In this document: positions 44,407 through 53,592 of the stretch, piece after piece
Numbering within the stretch: the stretch's first letter is position 1
Layout of the letters: every line of letters begins with the position of its first letter
NCBI RefSeq assembly: GCF_026000115.1
Contig: NZ_AP026867.1
Location: forward strand, 3,219,716-3,283,715
DNA from: Aureispira anguillae
Lineage (GTDB): Bacteria > Bacteroidota > Bacteroidia > Chitinophagales > Saprospiraceae
Direction of reading: 5' to 3'
Length of the DNA stretch: 64,000 nucleotides
Made by a program: the position numbers and the translations under genes
Notes under the pieces: generated by a model
Told to the model about the DNA's origin: nothing
The model's input: only the letters and a program-made list of their open reading frames with translations
Databases searched by the model: none

Positions 44407-46095
44407 ATGACCAATAAAGAATATGCTAATGCCTTCCAAACGTTGGCTAAATTAATGGAATTGCACGAAGAGAATAGTTATCGTATTAAATCCTATAGCA
44501 ATGCCTACAGAATTATCCGTGGTGTTAGTGATCCTGTACACGAAATGACACTGACAGAGGTTAAGCAAATCAAAGGAATTGGCGATGCAATTGGTCTAAA
44601 AATCATGGAATTGCAACAGGATGGAAAAATGAAAATGCTGGAAGAATATAAAGCGTCTACCCCTCCTGGCATTGTTCAATTACTTTCTATCAAAGGGCTC
44701 GGAATAAAAAAAATAAAAACACTTTGGCAGGAACTCGAAATACAGTCTCCTGGTGAGTTATTGTATGCTTGCCATGAAAATCGATTGATTACACTAAAAG
44801 GTTTTGGCTCCAAAACGCAGGCTACTCTCAAAAAACAATTGGAGTATTTCTTTCAATCTATTGATAAGTTTCATTTTGCAAAACTCGAAGAAGAGGCTGA
44901 AAATTTGGTCTTGGATATTCAAGAGACTTTGGGTACAGAATTGGTGGCTTTAACAGGAAAAATTCGCCGATTAGAACCCATTCTAGAAGCCATTGCGATT
45001 ATTGTAGGGCAACAAGACATTCAAGCCATTTTTGACGAGCAATTGCTTACTTTAGTTCAGAAAAAAGAAGCAGCCCCTATTTATCATTGTAAAACCATTG
45101 AACAGGGGTTTCCAGTTATTATTTGTACCTCTGACCCTGATTTTTTTGGGTATAATTTATTGCGAACAACAGGAACGGAGCAATTTAACAAGGATCTTTT
45201 TGAGACCGTGTTCTCTCCCGCTATTGATTGGAGGCACAACAACCCCGAACAGCTAAAAGGCTTGCAAGAAGCTGAAATTTTTGCAGCAGCAGGGCTAGCT
45301 TTTATTGAACCTGAGATTAGAGACATTTCTAAAATTATTTTTAAGGCGCAAAGTAATAAAGTCCCTCAATTAATTCAAGAGCAAGACATCAAAGGGATCT
45401 TACATGCTCACAGTACTTGGAGTGATGGAGCCAATACCTTAGAACAAATGGCCAGCTATGTACGAGATCAAGGTTATGAATACCTAGGCATTACCGACCA
45501 TTCCAAGTCTGCTTTTTATGCCAATGGTTTATCTGTAGAACGGGTGTTGGAGCAAATGGAGGAAATTGATGCACTCAATCAAAAACTAGCTCCTTTCCAT
45601 ATTTTTAAAGGCATTGAATCAGATATTTTGTACGATGGATCGCTGGATTATACTCCCGAAATTTTGGCAAAATTTGACTTCGTTATTGCCTCTATCCATT
45701 CTACGCTACGAATGGATAAGGAAAAAGCAACCCAACGTCTAATTACAGCCATCAAAAATCCCTATACCACTATTTTGGGGCATCCCACAGGAAGAATTTT
45801 ATTGTCTAGACAGGGATACCCTATCGACCATCAAGCTGTTATTGATGCGTGTGCCGAACATAATGTCGTGATTGAAATCAATGCCAACCCTCTCCGTTTG
45901 GACTTAGATCATACTTGGATTCCCTATGCTTTAGAAAAAGGCGTAAAAATTGCAGTAAATCCAGATGCACACAATTTGGATGGCGTTCACGATGTACATT
46001 TTGGTGTTTTAGCAGCTCGAAAAGGCTTATTAAACAAAGAGATGTGCGTCAATTGCTTATCTACGGATGCTTTTGCAGCATTAATAAAGAACTAG
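44407..46095 (+). CDS. PolX-like protein with intact PHP domain but altered polymerase site
   Basis: A 562-residue protein with the layout of bacterial family X DNA polymerase: helix-hairpin-helix regions (1-130, KQIKGIGDAIGLKIMEL and LSIKGLGIKKIKTLW), a nucleotidyltransferase palm (about 150-310) and a C-terminal PHP phosphoesterase (about 325-560). The PHP metal residues are present: H333, H335 and D340 in HAHSTWSDG, then GITDHSKSA, GIESDIL, SIHSTL, GHPTG and NPDAHN. In the palm the motif GSxRRGxxxxxDxD has become G184-K-I-R-R-L...A195-I-A197, so both catalytic aspartates are alanines. I infer a repair nuclease or phosphoesterase without polymerase activity. ATG at 44407. Confidence 0.88.
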   Translation: MTNKEYANAFQTLAKLMELHEENSYRIKSYSNAYRIIRGVSDPVHEMTLTEVKQIKGIGDAIGLKIMELQQDGKMKMLEEYKASTPPGIVQLLSIKGLGIKKIKTLWQELEIQSPGELLYACHENRLITLKGFGSKTQATLKKQLEYFFQSIDKFHFAKLEEEAENLVLDIQETLGTELVALTGKIRRLEPILEAIAIIVGQQDIQAIFDEQLLTLVQKKEAAPIYHCKTIEQGFPVIICTSDPDFFGYNLLRTTGTEQFNKDLFETVFSPAIDWRHNNPEQLKGLQEAEIFAAAGLAFIEPEIRDISKIIFKAQSNKVPQLIQEQDIKGILHAHSTWSDGANTLEQMASYVRDQGYEYLGITDHSKSAFYANGLSVERVLEQMEEIDALNQKLAPFHIFKGIESDILYDGSLDYTPEILAKFDFVIASIHSTLRMDKEKATQRLITAIKNPYTTILGHPTGRILLSRQGYPIDHQAVIDACAEHNVVIEINANPLRLDLDHTWIPYALEKGVKIAVNPDAHNLDGVHDVHFGVLAARKGLLNKEMCVNCLSTDAFAALIKN

Positions 46096-46232
46096 TTTAC
46101 TGCGTTTTTAGTTTTTTAGGATCAAATCAATCCCAGGTATTTACCTAATTGGTTATACATTCAATAAAAAACAATGTATATTGTTAATCGTGATTAGTCT
46201 TTTTATTAAAATTGAGAGGCTGTTTAAAATTG

Positions 46233-46278
46233 TGTCTTTGGCAAACATCTTCTTATACAGAATTGCGTAATTCTGTAT
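46233..46278 (+). promoter_or_regulatory. Promoter-like box and palindrome before a secreted-protein gene
   Basis: TGTCTTTG (46233-46240) is one base from TAnnTTTG. It is followed by the inverted repeat ATACAGAATT/AATTCTGTAT (46255-46264 and 46269-46278, 4-nt loop), ending 29 nt before the ATG. An operator or 5'-leader hairpin is possible. Confidence 0.35.
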
Positions 46279-46307
46279 TACTACAACGCTAAAAATCGAG
46301 CAATATA

Positions 46308-46952
46308 ATGAAATCAATTGTAGGGATCATCTTGGGTTTTATTTTCTGGGGGCAGTTGGGAGTTGCACAAGTCACCATCTGTGAAAAAAATACCATTTTA
46401 TATTTTTCTTGTTATAAACTGAACCCTGATAGTACGTTTAGTTATCAGTATATTGATGGAACAAACGAGCGAATTGGCATTGGTACCTATCGCCAAAACA
46501 AAAAAGAAATCGTATTTAGTTACGACAGTCTAGTTTCGCCTATTATTAACAAAACAAAAGTTGGGAATTCACTAAAAACCATTACGATCAACTGTGCTTA
46601 TATTTTAGATTCATTCCCTCAATTGTACCATCCTGTCGTTTATCGCAACAATTTATTTTTTTGTGACTCTTCTGGGCAGGTTACCATCAATAATTATATA
46701 GACGGGCCTATTTTAGTACACAATTATACCGATTCTATCCTCCTTCACCCACAACTTGATGACTGCAATAACTATCAATTGTATACCCATTATCCCGACA
46801 ACAAATTTATTGCAAAAGGTAGTGTGCATGTATTAGAAAAAAAGGGAAAATCTTATCGTAGAAAGGTAAGCACCTATTTTGATAAGAAAGGCATCCCCAC
46901 TCCCAAGCCAAATATCTGGAAGTATATTTATTTTAGCATGCATCCATACTAA
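46308..46952 (+). CDS. Secreted protein of unknown function
   Basis: A 214-residue exported protein (signal peptide MKSIVGIILGFIFWGQLGVA). I do not recognise a family. The opening of the mature part, YKLNPDSTFSYQYIDGTNER and IGIGTYRQNKKEIVFSYDS, resembles a small beta-rich lipocalin-like opening seen in many uncharacterised Bacteroidota proteins. The remainder is beta-rich with several cysteines and ends in a tyrosine- and lysine-rich stretch. It converges on recF with a 12-bp gap. Nothing in the context suggests a specific role. Confidence 0.55.
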   Translation: MKSIVGIILGFIFWGQLGVAQVTICEKNTILYFSCYKLNPDSTFSYQYIDGTNERIGIGTYRQNKKEIVFSYDSLVSPIINKTKVGNSLKTITINCAYILDSFPQLYHPVVYRNNLFFCDSSGQVTINNYIDGPILVHNYTDSILLHPQLDDCNNYQLYTHYPDNKFIAKGSVHVLEKKGKSYRRKVSTYFDKKGIPTPKPNIWKYIYFSMHPY

Positions 46953-46964
46953 TGATCAATTGGT

Positions 46965-48080
46965 TCAATCTACTTTCTGCATTTCAGTAGCAACGCCATT
47001 ATTGACTTGAAATTGTTTATAATCTGTCCCTAAACCTGATACAATCTCTACAATCCTATTTTCGTGGGTATCTGTAATAAAAATTTGTCCAAAATCTCGT
47101 TCCAATAAGAGTTCCAATAGCTGTTGCACTCTTTTTTTGTCCAATTTATCAAAAATATCGTCCAACAAAACCAATGGAGCAACTTCTGATTCTTGGCGCA
47201 GCAACTCGTATTGAGCCAATTTTAACGCCAACAAGTAAGATTTTAGTTGCCCTTGTGAGGCAAATTTCTTGACAGGATAACCATTAATTAATAATTTTAA
47301 ATCATCCTTGTGAATCCCCTTGGTTGTTCGCTGCAACCAAGTATCCTTTTCTTGACTTTCCTGCAATAAATCGGCAAAGGAACATTCCAATAATTGCGAC
47401 TGGTATTTAAGATCTACCTGTTCTTTGTCTCCAGAAATTGCTTTATAATAAGTTTGGAAAATGGGTTTGAGCTGACCGATAATTTGTTGGCGTTTTTCAT
47501 GAATATATTGAGCAGGTTTGAGCAGTTGTTGACTGTAAATCTCTAACAATTCATAATTAACTTCTAATGGATGTTTAAAACTTTTTAGAAACGCATTCCG
47601 CTGTTGCAAAATTTTATTATAGGTCATTAAATGCTCTAAATAGATAGCATCCAACTGTACCAACAAAACATCTATAAATTGACGGCGATTCTCACTTCCC
47701 TCTGTAATTAGTAACGTATCATCAGGAGTAATCATAATCATCGGTAACAAACCAATATGATCTGCAAATCGTTTATACGCCAACTTATTTCGCTCTATTA
47801 CCTTCCGTATTTTAGGAGCATATTTACAAACAATCGATTCCTTTTTTTGATTGCGTTGAAAAACACCTTCCAATCTAAAAAAATCTTCTTGGTGCCGAAT
47901 AACTTGCTTATCAGGAAGGCTAAAATGACTCTTGCACATGCATAAATAATGAATGGCATCCAACAAATTAGTTTTGCCAACTCCATTTTCCCCCACAAAA
48001 CAATTTAGTTTGGCAGATAAGTCAATGGTTTGACATTCATAATTTTTAAAATTGGTCAATTTAAGCCCTTGAAGATACAT
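46965..48080 (-). CDS. recF: DNA replication and repair protein RecF
   Basis: A 371-residue SMC-like ATPase that helps load RecA at gapped DNA. Walker A GENGVGKTNLLDAIHYL is near residues 31-47, the signature SQGQLKSYLLALKLAQ near 273, and Walker B LVLLDDIFDKLD near 312. N-terminal LTNFKNYECQTIDLSAKLNC is typical. ATG at 48080 lies 2 bp after the stop of the peroxiredoxin-like gene, so the two are co-transcribed and probably coupled. Usual recF neighbours (dnaA, dnaN, gyrB) are absent, as often in Bacteroidota. Confidence 0.95.
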   Translation of the reverse strand: MYLQGLKLTNFKNYECQTIDLSAKLNCFVGENGVGKTNLLDAIHYLCMCKSHFSLPDKQVIRHQEDFFRLEGVFQRNQKKESIVCKYAPKIRKVIERNKLAYKRFADHIGLLPMIMITPDDTLLITEGSENRRQFIDVLLVQLDAIYLEHLMTYNKILQQRNAFLKSFKHPLEVNYELLEIYSQQLLKPAQYIHEKRQQIIGQLKPIFQTYYKAISGDKEQVDLKYQSQLLECSFADLLQESQEKDTWLQRTTKGIHKDDLKLLINGYPVKKFASQGQLKSYLLALKLAQYELLRQESEVAPLVLLDDIFDKLDKKRVQQLLELLLERDFGQIFITDTHENRIVEIVSGLGTDYKQFQVNNGVATEMQKVD

Positions 48081-48082
48081 AG

Positions 48083-48670
48083 TTAAAGATTTTCTAAAAT
48101 CATCTCTACTGTAGAGCGTTGCTTGTAATCTGTTTCAAAGTGTACAAATTTAATTCGTCCATCCTTCCCTATAATATAAGTGGCAGGGACAGGCAATATA
48201 GCTTCATCGTCTTGATTATGGGTTTTGGTGTGTGATACCACATAATCCTTAAATGACATTTCATCCGTTTTTTGGATGGTGTATTTAGTATGGTAATCTT
48301 CCATAATGGCATAATCCTCATCGTGCAAAATAGAGAATGTTGCCGCTGTTTTTTTAACCATCTTTTTAATGTACTCTGGACGTTCAGGCGTTACAACAAC
48401 AACATTTGCCCCCTTGTCAATCAATTGTTCTAAACCTTCTTGTAATTCGCTAACATGTTTTTGACAATAAGGACACCAAGTTCCTCTATAAAACACCAAT
48501 ACAATAGCTCCTTTTTCTAATAGATCGGCTGATTTAATCGGTTCTCCTGCTTGATTTTTAGCTTCAAAGCTAGGCGCCAAACTACCAATTTCTAGAGGTT
48601 CTAATCCAATACCATGTTGTGCATACCCCAATTGAGTCAAGAATAAAAAAAGAATTCCTAAATATTTCAT
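48083..48670 (-). CDS. Exported peroxiredoxin-like (AhpC/TSA) protein
   Basis: A 195-residue protein with a signal peptide (MKYLGILFLFLTQLGYAQ) and an AhpC/TSA thioredoxin fold. The active-site region VLVFYRGTWCPYCQKHVSEL carries a CPYC pair, so it may act as a thiol peroxidase or a disulfide reductase in the envelope. VVVVTPERPEYIKKMV, FSILHDEDYAIMEDY and VPATYIIGKDGRIKFVHFE follow the family pattern. It lies 2 bp upstream of recF. A fragment of repeated intergenic sequence precedes the gene. Confidence 0.85.
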   Translation of the reverse strand: MKYLGILFLFLTQLGYAQHGIGLEPLEIGSLAPSFEAKNQAGEPIKSADLLEKGAIVLVFYRGTWCPYCQKHVSELQEGLEQLIDKGANVVVVTPERPEYIKKMVKKTAATFSILHDEDYAIMEDYHTKYTIQKTDEMSFKDYVVSHTKTHNQDDEAILPVPATYIIGKDGRIKFVHFETDYKQRSTVEMILENL

Positions 48671-48697
48671 TACTACTTTTTTTTGTAACGTAAATCA

Positions 48698-48770
48698 TCA
48701 CTCTGTTAACGACCACATGAACCCAGCTTGCTGGCTCATAAGCGATAGCGAGCAATGTAGTTAATCGCAT
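48698..48770. repeat. Degenerate fragment of the MITE-like family (copy E)
   Basis: CACTCTGTTAACGACCACAT and CCAGCTTGCTGGCTCATAAG match inner parts of copies A, B and D. No terminal repeats or target duplication are visible, so it is a decayed or partial copy. Confidence 0.45.
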
Positions 48771-48830
48771 TCGATTATTCCATTACTCCAACAACTACCT
48801 TAGCTTTTTGTTGACCATTCTTCAACCTTT

Positions 48831-50420
48831 TTAAGCATTAGAAAGTGTTTCTGAAATATCTACTCGATAAGCTTGAATAGCAGGAATTATAGCCGCAAAG
48901 AAACCAATCAATAAAGCACCTAAGGTTAAAAAGAATTCTTCCTTTAAGAAAATCCACCCCGAAAAAGTATACTTATAAGTCTCTTCCAGATGAGAAGCCA
49001 TAATTTCCATTCCCAAATGACTAATAATCATCCCTAACAAAAGACCAGCTATTGCTACTAAAATGCCTTCCATTATAATCATGATAAACAACTTGGCTGG
49101 CGAAGCTCCCATTACTCGCATCAATGCCATTTCATACCGACGTTCTTTAAGCGAACTGTACAAAGAAATAAACATACTAAAAGCAGATATAAGGATAATA
49201 ATAAAGGCTAAAGCACTCAAAAAATCCATTCCAACGCCCGTCATTTCCAACAAACGTTGCAATTCAATAGCTGGTTTTGCATAACCAAAATCTTCGCTAT
49301 TATCATCAATTAACATCGGAGCCTCAACCGTTGCTCGCATTGATGTATTGCCATCACTGTCTTTTTTATACTGCACCAAATAGGCTGTAACTTCTTTTCC
49401 TTCTTTAGAAATTGGGGGCAACGCCTTAGTTTTTTTATGCACATGTCCTGCATGGTCGTGCCCATCGTGATTGTGCCCTGCATGATCGTGCCCATCATGC
49501 TTATGTTCTCCATGATCGTGCGCAGCGTGGTCGTGTTCTCCATGATCGTGCGCAGCGTGATCGTGATCTCCGTGGTCGTGTGCATCATGCTTATGTTCTC
49601 CATGATCGTGTGCAGCGTGGTCGTGATCTCCATGGTCGTGCGCAGCGTGCTTATCTTCTCCATGATCGTGCGCAGCGTGGTCGTGATCTCCATGGTCGTG
49701 TGCAGCGTGCTTATCTTCTCCATGATCGTGCGCAGTGTGATCGTGATCTCCATGGTCGTGTGCATCAGAATCATGGTTATGCCCTTCTGCTCCATGATCG
49801 TGATCTTCATGCATACGCCAAACCGTTGAGACATTGGTAAGAATCAATTGATCCAAAACTAAATTTGTTTCTTTTAGAATTCCAACCACTTCATAAGCAT
49901 AGGTTTCATGTACATGTCCCCCATCCTTCACTAAACCATGAGATCCATAAAAAGTAGCTCCTAATTTTAAGCCTAATTTTTTGGCTGCACGAGCCCCTAT
50001 CACGACCTCTAAATCTTGCTCAATCAGGCGACCCGTTTCAATTTCTGCTCCAAAATGCTCAATATATTGATGATCCGTTCCGACAATTCGAAAACCATCA
50101 TAACTATCACCCAAAGCCAAAGGAATTGCCTTTTCTACGTAAGGATTTTTGGTAACTACATAAGACTCCTTTAAAGGAATATTGCCTGTTGGGGCATCAA
50201 TGTGATAAACTGAAGAAAGAATCATTTGCAATGGACTCCCTTTGGCACTAACCACCAAATCAATTTCGTCAATATTTTTGTACAATCGATCTTGAAACTG
50301 TTTGTTCAACAAAAATAAAATAGACGTCAAACTAACACCTAATGCTACCAATATGGTGCTCAATAAAGTAGCAAAAGGTTTGGCAGCCAAATATTTCCAA
50401 CTGAGTTTTAATAAATTCAT
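48831..50420 (-). CDS. FtsX/MacB-type ABC permease with a His-rich periplasmic insert
   Basis: A 529-residue inner-membrane permease. Helix 1 is about 15-38, then a periplasmic core, then three FtsX-domain helices (about 398-420, 445-470, 495-518). The motif ERRYEMALMRVMGASPAKLF is typical of MacB-like permeases. Between residues 204 and 328 is an insert built on 10-residue units such as HDHGDHDHAA and HDHGEDKHAA, holding 47 histidines in 130 residues. By topology it faces the periplasm and should bind Zn, Ni, Cu or Co. The DNA of the insert (49437-49811) is a 30-bp tandem repeat, so length may vary. The gene begins 12 bp after the flippase-like gene; no ATPase gene is adjacent. Confidence 0.85.
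   Translation of the reverse strand: MNLLKLSWKYLAAKPFATLLSTILVALGVSLTSILFLLNKQFQDRLYKNIDEIDLVVSAKGSPLQMILSSVYHIDAPTGNIPLKESYVVTKNPYVEKAIPLALGDSYDGFRIVGTDHQYIEHFGAEIETGRLIEQDLEVVIGARAAKKLGLKLGATFYGSHGLVKDGGHVHETYAYEVVGILKETNLVLDQLILTNVSTVWRMHEDHDHGAEGHNHDSDAHDHGDHDHTAHDHGEDKHAAHDHGDHDHAAHDHGEDKHAAHDHGDHDHAAHDHGEHKHDAHDHGDHDHAAHDHGEHDHAAHDHGEHKHDGHDHAGHNHDGHDHAGHVHKKTKALPPISKEGKEVTAYLVQYKKDSDGNTSMRATVEAPMLIDDNSEDFGYAKPAIELQRLLEMTGVGMDFLSALAFIIILISAFSMFISLYSSLKERRYEMALMRVMGASPAKLFIMIIMEGILVAIAGLLLGMIISHLGMEIMASHLEETYKYTFSGWIFLKEEFFLTLGALLIGFFAAIIPAIQAYRVDISETLSNA
49437..49811. repeat. Tandem 30-bp repeat encoding the His-rich insert
   Basis: Roughly a dozen degenerate 30-bp units encode the HDHG(D/E)xxHAA decapeptide of the permease. 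On the plus strand the repeat gives phased bits such as CTCCATGATCGTGCGCAGCG. Adjacent units are similar enough for slippage or recombination to change copy number. Confidence 0.85.
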
Positions 50421-50432
50421 GTTTTGTATATT

Positions 50433-51674
50433 TTACTTATCTTCATTTAAGTGCCCTTGTTTTTCTAACAGAGCTTCTTCCTGATTTCTTTTGATAATTT
50501 TACTCACCCAATTAGGTACTACTATAGCCCCAACAAAAAGATAAACATAGTAAGTAAAAGAACGCCAAAGCGTTGCCATAATCACCATTAGGGTTCCTGC
50601 CGCTGCAATATTAGTTGCTTCTGTTGGGATATAATCAAAATGGAATGTTTTAAAAGCATACTCTGCTACTCCTGCTCCACCAGGACTTGGCATTACTGCC
50701 ATAATTACATACATGGCCTGCTGACGAGCATAAATAAATATTTGCTGCCAAAATGCATTAAATTGCAATTCTCCATGCATAAAATCATTGTAATGTGCTT
50801 GAATTTCTGGATTGGGCGAGTAGGCAACAAAGGCAACAATCAAACAATTTAACACCATAAAACGTGAAGCCCAAGCAGACATTGTACTCAAATAAGTCCC
50901 TATATGAAAACTCCATTTTTGTGTCTTTAACTCTTCCGAAGCCAAATCCATATCATCGGTTACCTTGATTGCTTTTTCTCTAAAACGTTTCAAAAATGGA
51001 ATTTTACAAAACCACAATAAGATATTTTCTAATTTTTTGGCATCAACTAAAACACCATAGAAAAAAGCCCCTCCATAAAATAACATCAACAAATAAGCAA
51101 ATACAAAGGCTCCACCCCATTGGCTATCGCTCAACAAATGAGCAACGGTATCCGATTCGGGTTGAATCATGATTGGTCCAAAAATCAAAAAGAAAATCAA
51201 TAGCGCTGATAAAAAAGAAAAGGTATCAACAATAACTGTGTACAAAACAATCATAGCTGTTTTTCCTGCCGCTAATTTTTCTTGTGCAATAGCAAACATT
51301 GCCACAGCAGCGCCCCCCACACTAGTTGGGGTTACGGCAGAACTAAATTCCCACATCATAACTAGCTCAAAGCATTTTTTCCAGCTAAAAAAACCATTGG
51401 TTATAATTCTGAGTCGAACCATATAACAAAAATGTCGGAAGCACATAAAGAATCCCGCCATTCCTATCCAAAAGAAAACGTGGTTGCTAAATTGAATTTT
51501 ACTAAATTCTTCAGCATTAAAATCTTTATAAAACATATACACCACGACACTCAAACCTACCATTGCGGCCAAAAAGATCTTAAATGGGCTAATCGAATTT
51601 AAAACCCCTGCTTGCTGTTCTTCTTGTTCTTTGCTTATTGTTGTTTTATTCTCTACTGATTCCGTTTCACTCAT
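50433..51674 (-). CDS. Flippase-like (lysylphosphatidylglycerol synthase TM region) protein
   Basis: A 413-residue membrane protein of the LPG_synthase_TM/UPF0104 family, which moves or modifies lipids at the inner membrane. About eight hydrophobic segments are present. The hallmark SSAVTPTSVGGAAVAMFAIA (around 115) and the second AVMPSPGGAGVAEYAF (around 335) match the paired glycine-rich motifs of the family. No C-terminal synthase domain is present, so it is a flippase-like stand-alone domain. It is 12 bp upstream of the His-rich permease gene, and the two are likely co-transcribed; functional coupling is inference. Confidence 0.85.
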   Translation of the reverse strand: MSETESVENKTTISKEQEEQQAGVLNSISPFKIFLAAMVGLSVVVYMFYKDFNAEEFSKIQFSNHVFFWIGMAGFFMCFRHFCYMVRLRIITNGFFSWKKCFELVMMWEFSSAVTPTSVGGAAVAMFAIAQEKLAAGKTAMIVLYTVIVDTFSFLSALLIFFLIFGPIMIQPESDTVAHLLSDSQWGGAFVFAYLLMLFYGGAFFYGVLVDAKKLENILLWFCKIPFLKRFREKAIKVTDDMDLASEELKTQKWSFHIGTYLSTMSAWASRFMVLNCLIVAFVAYSPNPEIQAHYNDFMHGELQFNAFWQQIFIYARQQAMYVIMAVMPSPGGAGVAEYAFKTFHFDYIPTEATNIAAAGTLMVIMATLWRSFTYYVYLFVGAIVVPNWVSKIIKRNQEEALLEKQGHLNEDK

Positions 51675-51807
51675 TTTTTTTAATTCTATTTTCTTTTATT
51701 TAACATTACTTCGTGGAAAAATCACATTAAATTGATTATCAATAAGGTATATCTTTGTTAATAAAAAAGTTAAAACATTGATAATCAGTCTAATATTTCG
51801 TGGATTT

Positions 51808-52629
51808 TTAATTAAGATTATGATCTTCGCTATTACTCAACGTATTAACCGCTTCTTCTTTTTGATCCAAGGGCTCGACTTGGTCTTCCATTGATTCTAC
51901 GGCTTTTAGTTCAAAATCGTTGAATCCTCCAGCCCCTTCAACAAAGATAATCCGTTCTTGTTGCATTAAGTCCAAGATCGCTAAAAAAGTAAAAATAGCA
52001 TGTAAACGATTTTCACAAGCACTAAAGATACCTTTAAAGGTCATTTTCTTTTTAGAATTAAGACTATTTAACAAAAAGTCTCTCCGTTCTTCTATGGTAT
52101 AATGAAAATGAACAACAGTATGTATTGTCTTTTCCATTCTAAATTCAAAAGTAGACATAATACGTTCATACGCTTGCAACAGACGAAACAAAGATAAGTT
52201 CTCAAGCTCAGCATCTGCCAAAGCCGCTGTAGCAACCTGTTGCACTTCGTCCACTACATTACCTCTATGTGCCATCGCAGCACGGGTAGCCTCCAAGGTT
52301 CTTAACTCTTCCAAGACCTCTTTATAACGTCGATATTCTAATAATCGTTCTACCAATTCTGCCCTAGGATCAATCTCGTTTCCTTCTTCATCCAATTCTT
52401 TTCTAGGAAGCAACATTTTGGCTTTAATACGCATCAAAGTTGAGGCAACAAGGATAAATTCACTTGCCGTATCAATATTAAGTTCCTCCATTTCACGTAG
52501 GTATTCCAAAAAATCATTGGTAATTGAAGAGATGGGAATATCATAAATATCCAATTCATCTCGTTCTATAAAGAACAATAACAAATCAAAGGGGCCTTCA
52601 AATTCAGGAAGTTTTATTTTATAGGTCAA
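51808..52629 (-). CDS. scpA: Segregation and condensation protein A
   Basis: A 273-residue kleisin that links SMC heads and ScpB in chromosome condensation. The N-terminal FEGPFDLLLFFIERDELDIY, then DIPISSITNDFLEYL, is diagnostic. The middle MRIKAKMLLPRKELDEEGNE and the C-terminal winged-helix region (FKGIFSACENRLHAIFTFLA) fit the family. Start is a TTG at 52629, since the usual first residues MTYKIKLPEFEGPFDL begin there and no ATG precedes. A 30-residue acidic tail follows the last domain. scpB and smc are not in the window. Confidence 0.93.
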   Translation of the reverse strand: MTYKIKLPEFEGPFDLLLFFIERDELDIYDIPISSITNDFLEYLREMEELNIDTASEFILVASTLMRIKAKMLLPRKELDEEGNEIDPRAELVERLLEYRRYKEVLEELRTLEATRAAMAHRGNVVDEVQQVATAALADAELENLSLFRLLQAYERIMSTFEFRMEKTIHTVVHFHYTIEERRDFLLNSLNSKKKMTFKGIFSACENRLHAIFTFLAILDLMQQERIIFVEGAGGFNDFELKAVESMEDQVEPLDQKEEAVNTLSNSEDHNLN

Positions 52630-52678
52630 CTTTTATAGTTTTTAATGGTCAAATAGACGGAACAAGATAGCTATTCTT

Positions 52679-52708
52679 TTTGATTCAAAATTAATAGTAT
52701 TAACTTTG
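52679..52708 (+). promoter_or_regulatory. Promoter of uppS
   Basis: TTTG (52679-52682), 18-bp spacer, TAACTTTG (52701-52708): close to the Bacteroidota -33/-7 consensus. It lies 131 nt upstream of the ATG, implying a long 5' leader. Confidence 0.6.
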
Positions 52709-52839
52709 TGAGAATGCACCCAAAAAATTAATACGCAAAACCATGATTATACTTTATCAATAGATCAAGTATAATTGTCGTTTGCATAAGATGAATTATT
52801 TAGTCATACTGGATACAAAATTAGGGAAAAATAATATTA

Positions 52840-53592
52840 ATGGAGCTAAAAGATAAAATAGATTTAAACAATCTACCTAAACATGTTGCCATCATTATGG
52901 ATGGAAATGGACGCTGGGCAAAACAAAAAGGTAAAGCACGTGTTTTTGGACACAAAAATGGTGTTCAATCGGTTCGTGAAGTAACAGAAGCTGGTGCGGA
53001 ATTAGGTATTCAATACATGACTCTCTATGCGTTTTCTACCGAAAATTGGAATCGCCCCAAGTTTGAGGTAACGGCTTTAATGACGTTGTTGGTATCTACC
53101 ATTCGAAAAGAAATTTCTACCCTCAACAAAAACCAAATCCGCCTTCAGACCATTGGAAACATCAACATGCTTCCATCTGCTGCTCAAAAAGAATTGTTAG
53201 AAGCTGTCGAAAGTACAAAACACAATACTAGAATGACCTTAGTACTCGCCTTGAGTTATAGCTCTAAATGGGAAATTATTGAGGCCGTCAAAGATATTGC
53301 ACAACAAGCTAAAGATGGGCAAATTGCCATTGATGACATTAACGAAGATAGCATCAAAGATGCCTTGTCTACCAAAGATTTTCCTGATCCAGAGTTGATG
53401 ATTCGAACCAGTGGAGAAACCAGAATTAGCAATTTTTTGTTGTGGCAATTGGCTTATGCAGAATTGTTTTTTACACCTGTTTTTTGGCCTGATTTTCGTA
53501 AAAAACATTTCTATGAAGCCATTCTCAATTTTCAAAACAGAGAACGTCGCTTTGGTATGACCAGCGAACAAATTACAGATGTAAAGGGGTAA
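52840..53592 (+). CDS. uppS: Isoprenyl transferase (undecaprenyl diphosphate synthase)
   Basis: A 250-residue cis-prenyltransferase making the C55 carrier lipid for peptidoglycan and other glycans. The substrate aspartate D21 is in HVAIIMDGNGRWAKQKGKA. YMTLYAFSTENWNRP and the C-terminal ELMIRTSGETRISNFLLWQL, then AYAELFF, are intact. SSKWEI replaces the GRxEI seen in enterobacteria. In many Bacteroidota the outer-membrane assembly gene bamA follows; here small membrane-protein genes follow, so that synteny is broken. Confidence 0.96.
   Translation: MELKDKIDLNNLPKHVAIIMDGNGRWAKQKGKARVFGHKNGVQSVREVTEAGAELGIQYMTLYAFSTENWNRPKFEVTALMTLLVSTIRKEISTLNKNQIRLQTIGNINMLPSAAQKELLEAVESTKHNTRMTLVLALSYSSKWEIIEAVKDIAQQAKDGQIAIDDINEDSIKDALSTKDFPDPELMIRTSGETRISNFLLWQLAYAELFFTPVFWPDFRKKHFYEAILNFQNRERRFGMTSEQITDVKG

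Noticed and set aside
49437-49834. Overlapping long frames on both strands in the His-rich repeat, including a plus-strand Val/Met-rich frame and a Thr/Met-rich minus frame
   Set aside because: A tandem repeat with a length divisible by three keeps several frames open. Only the permease frame continues into conserved sequence on both sides.
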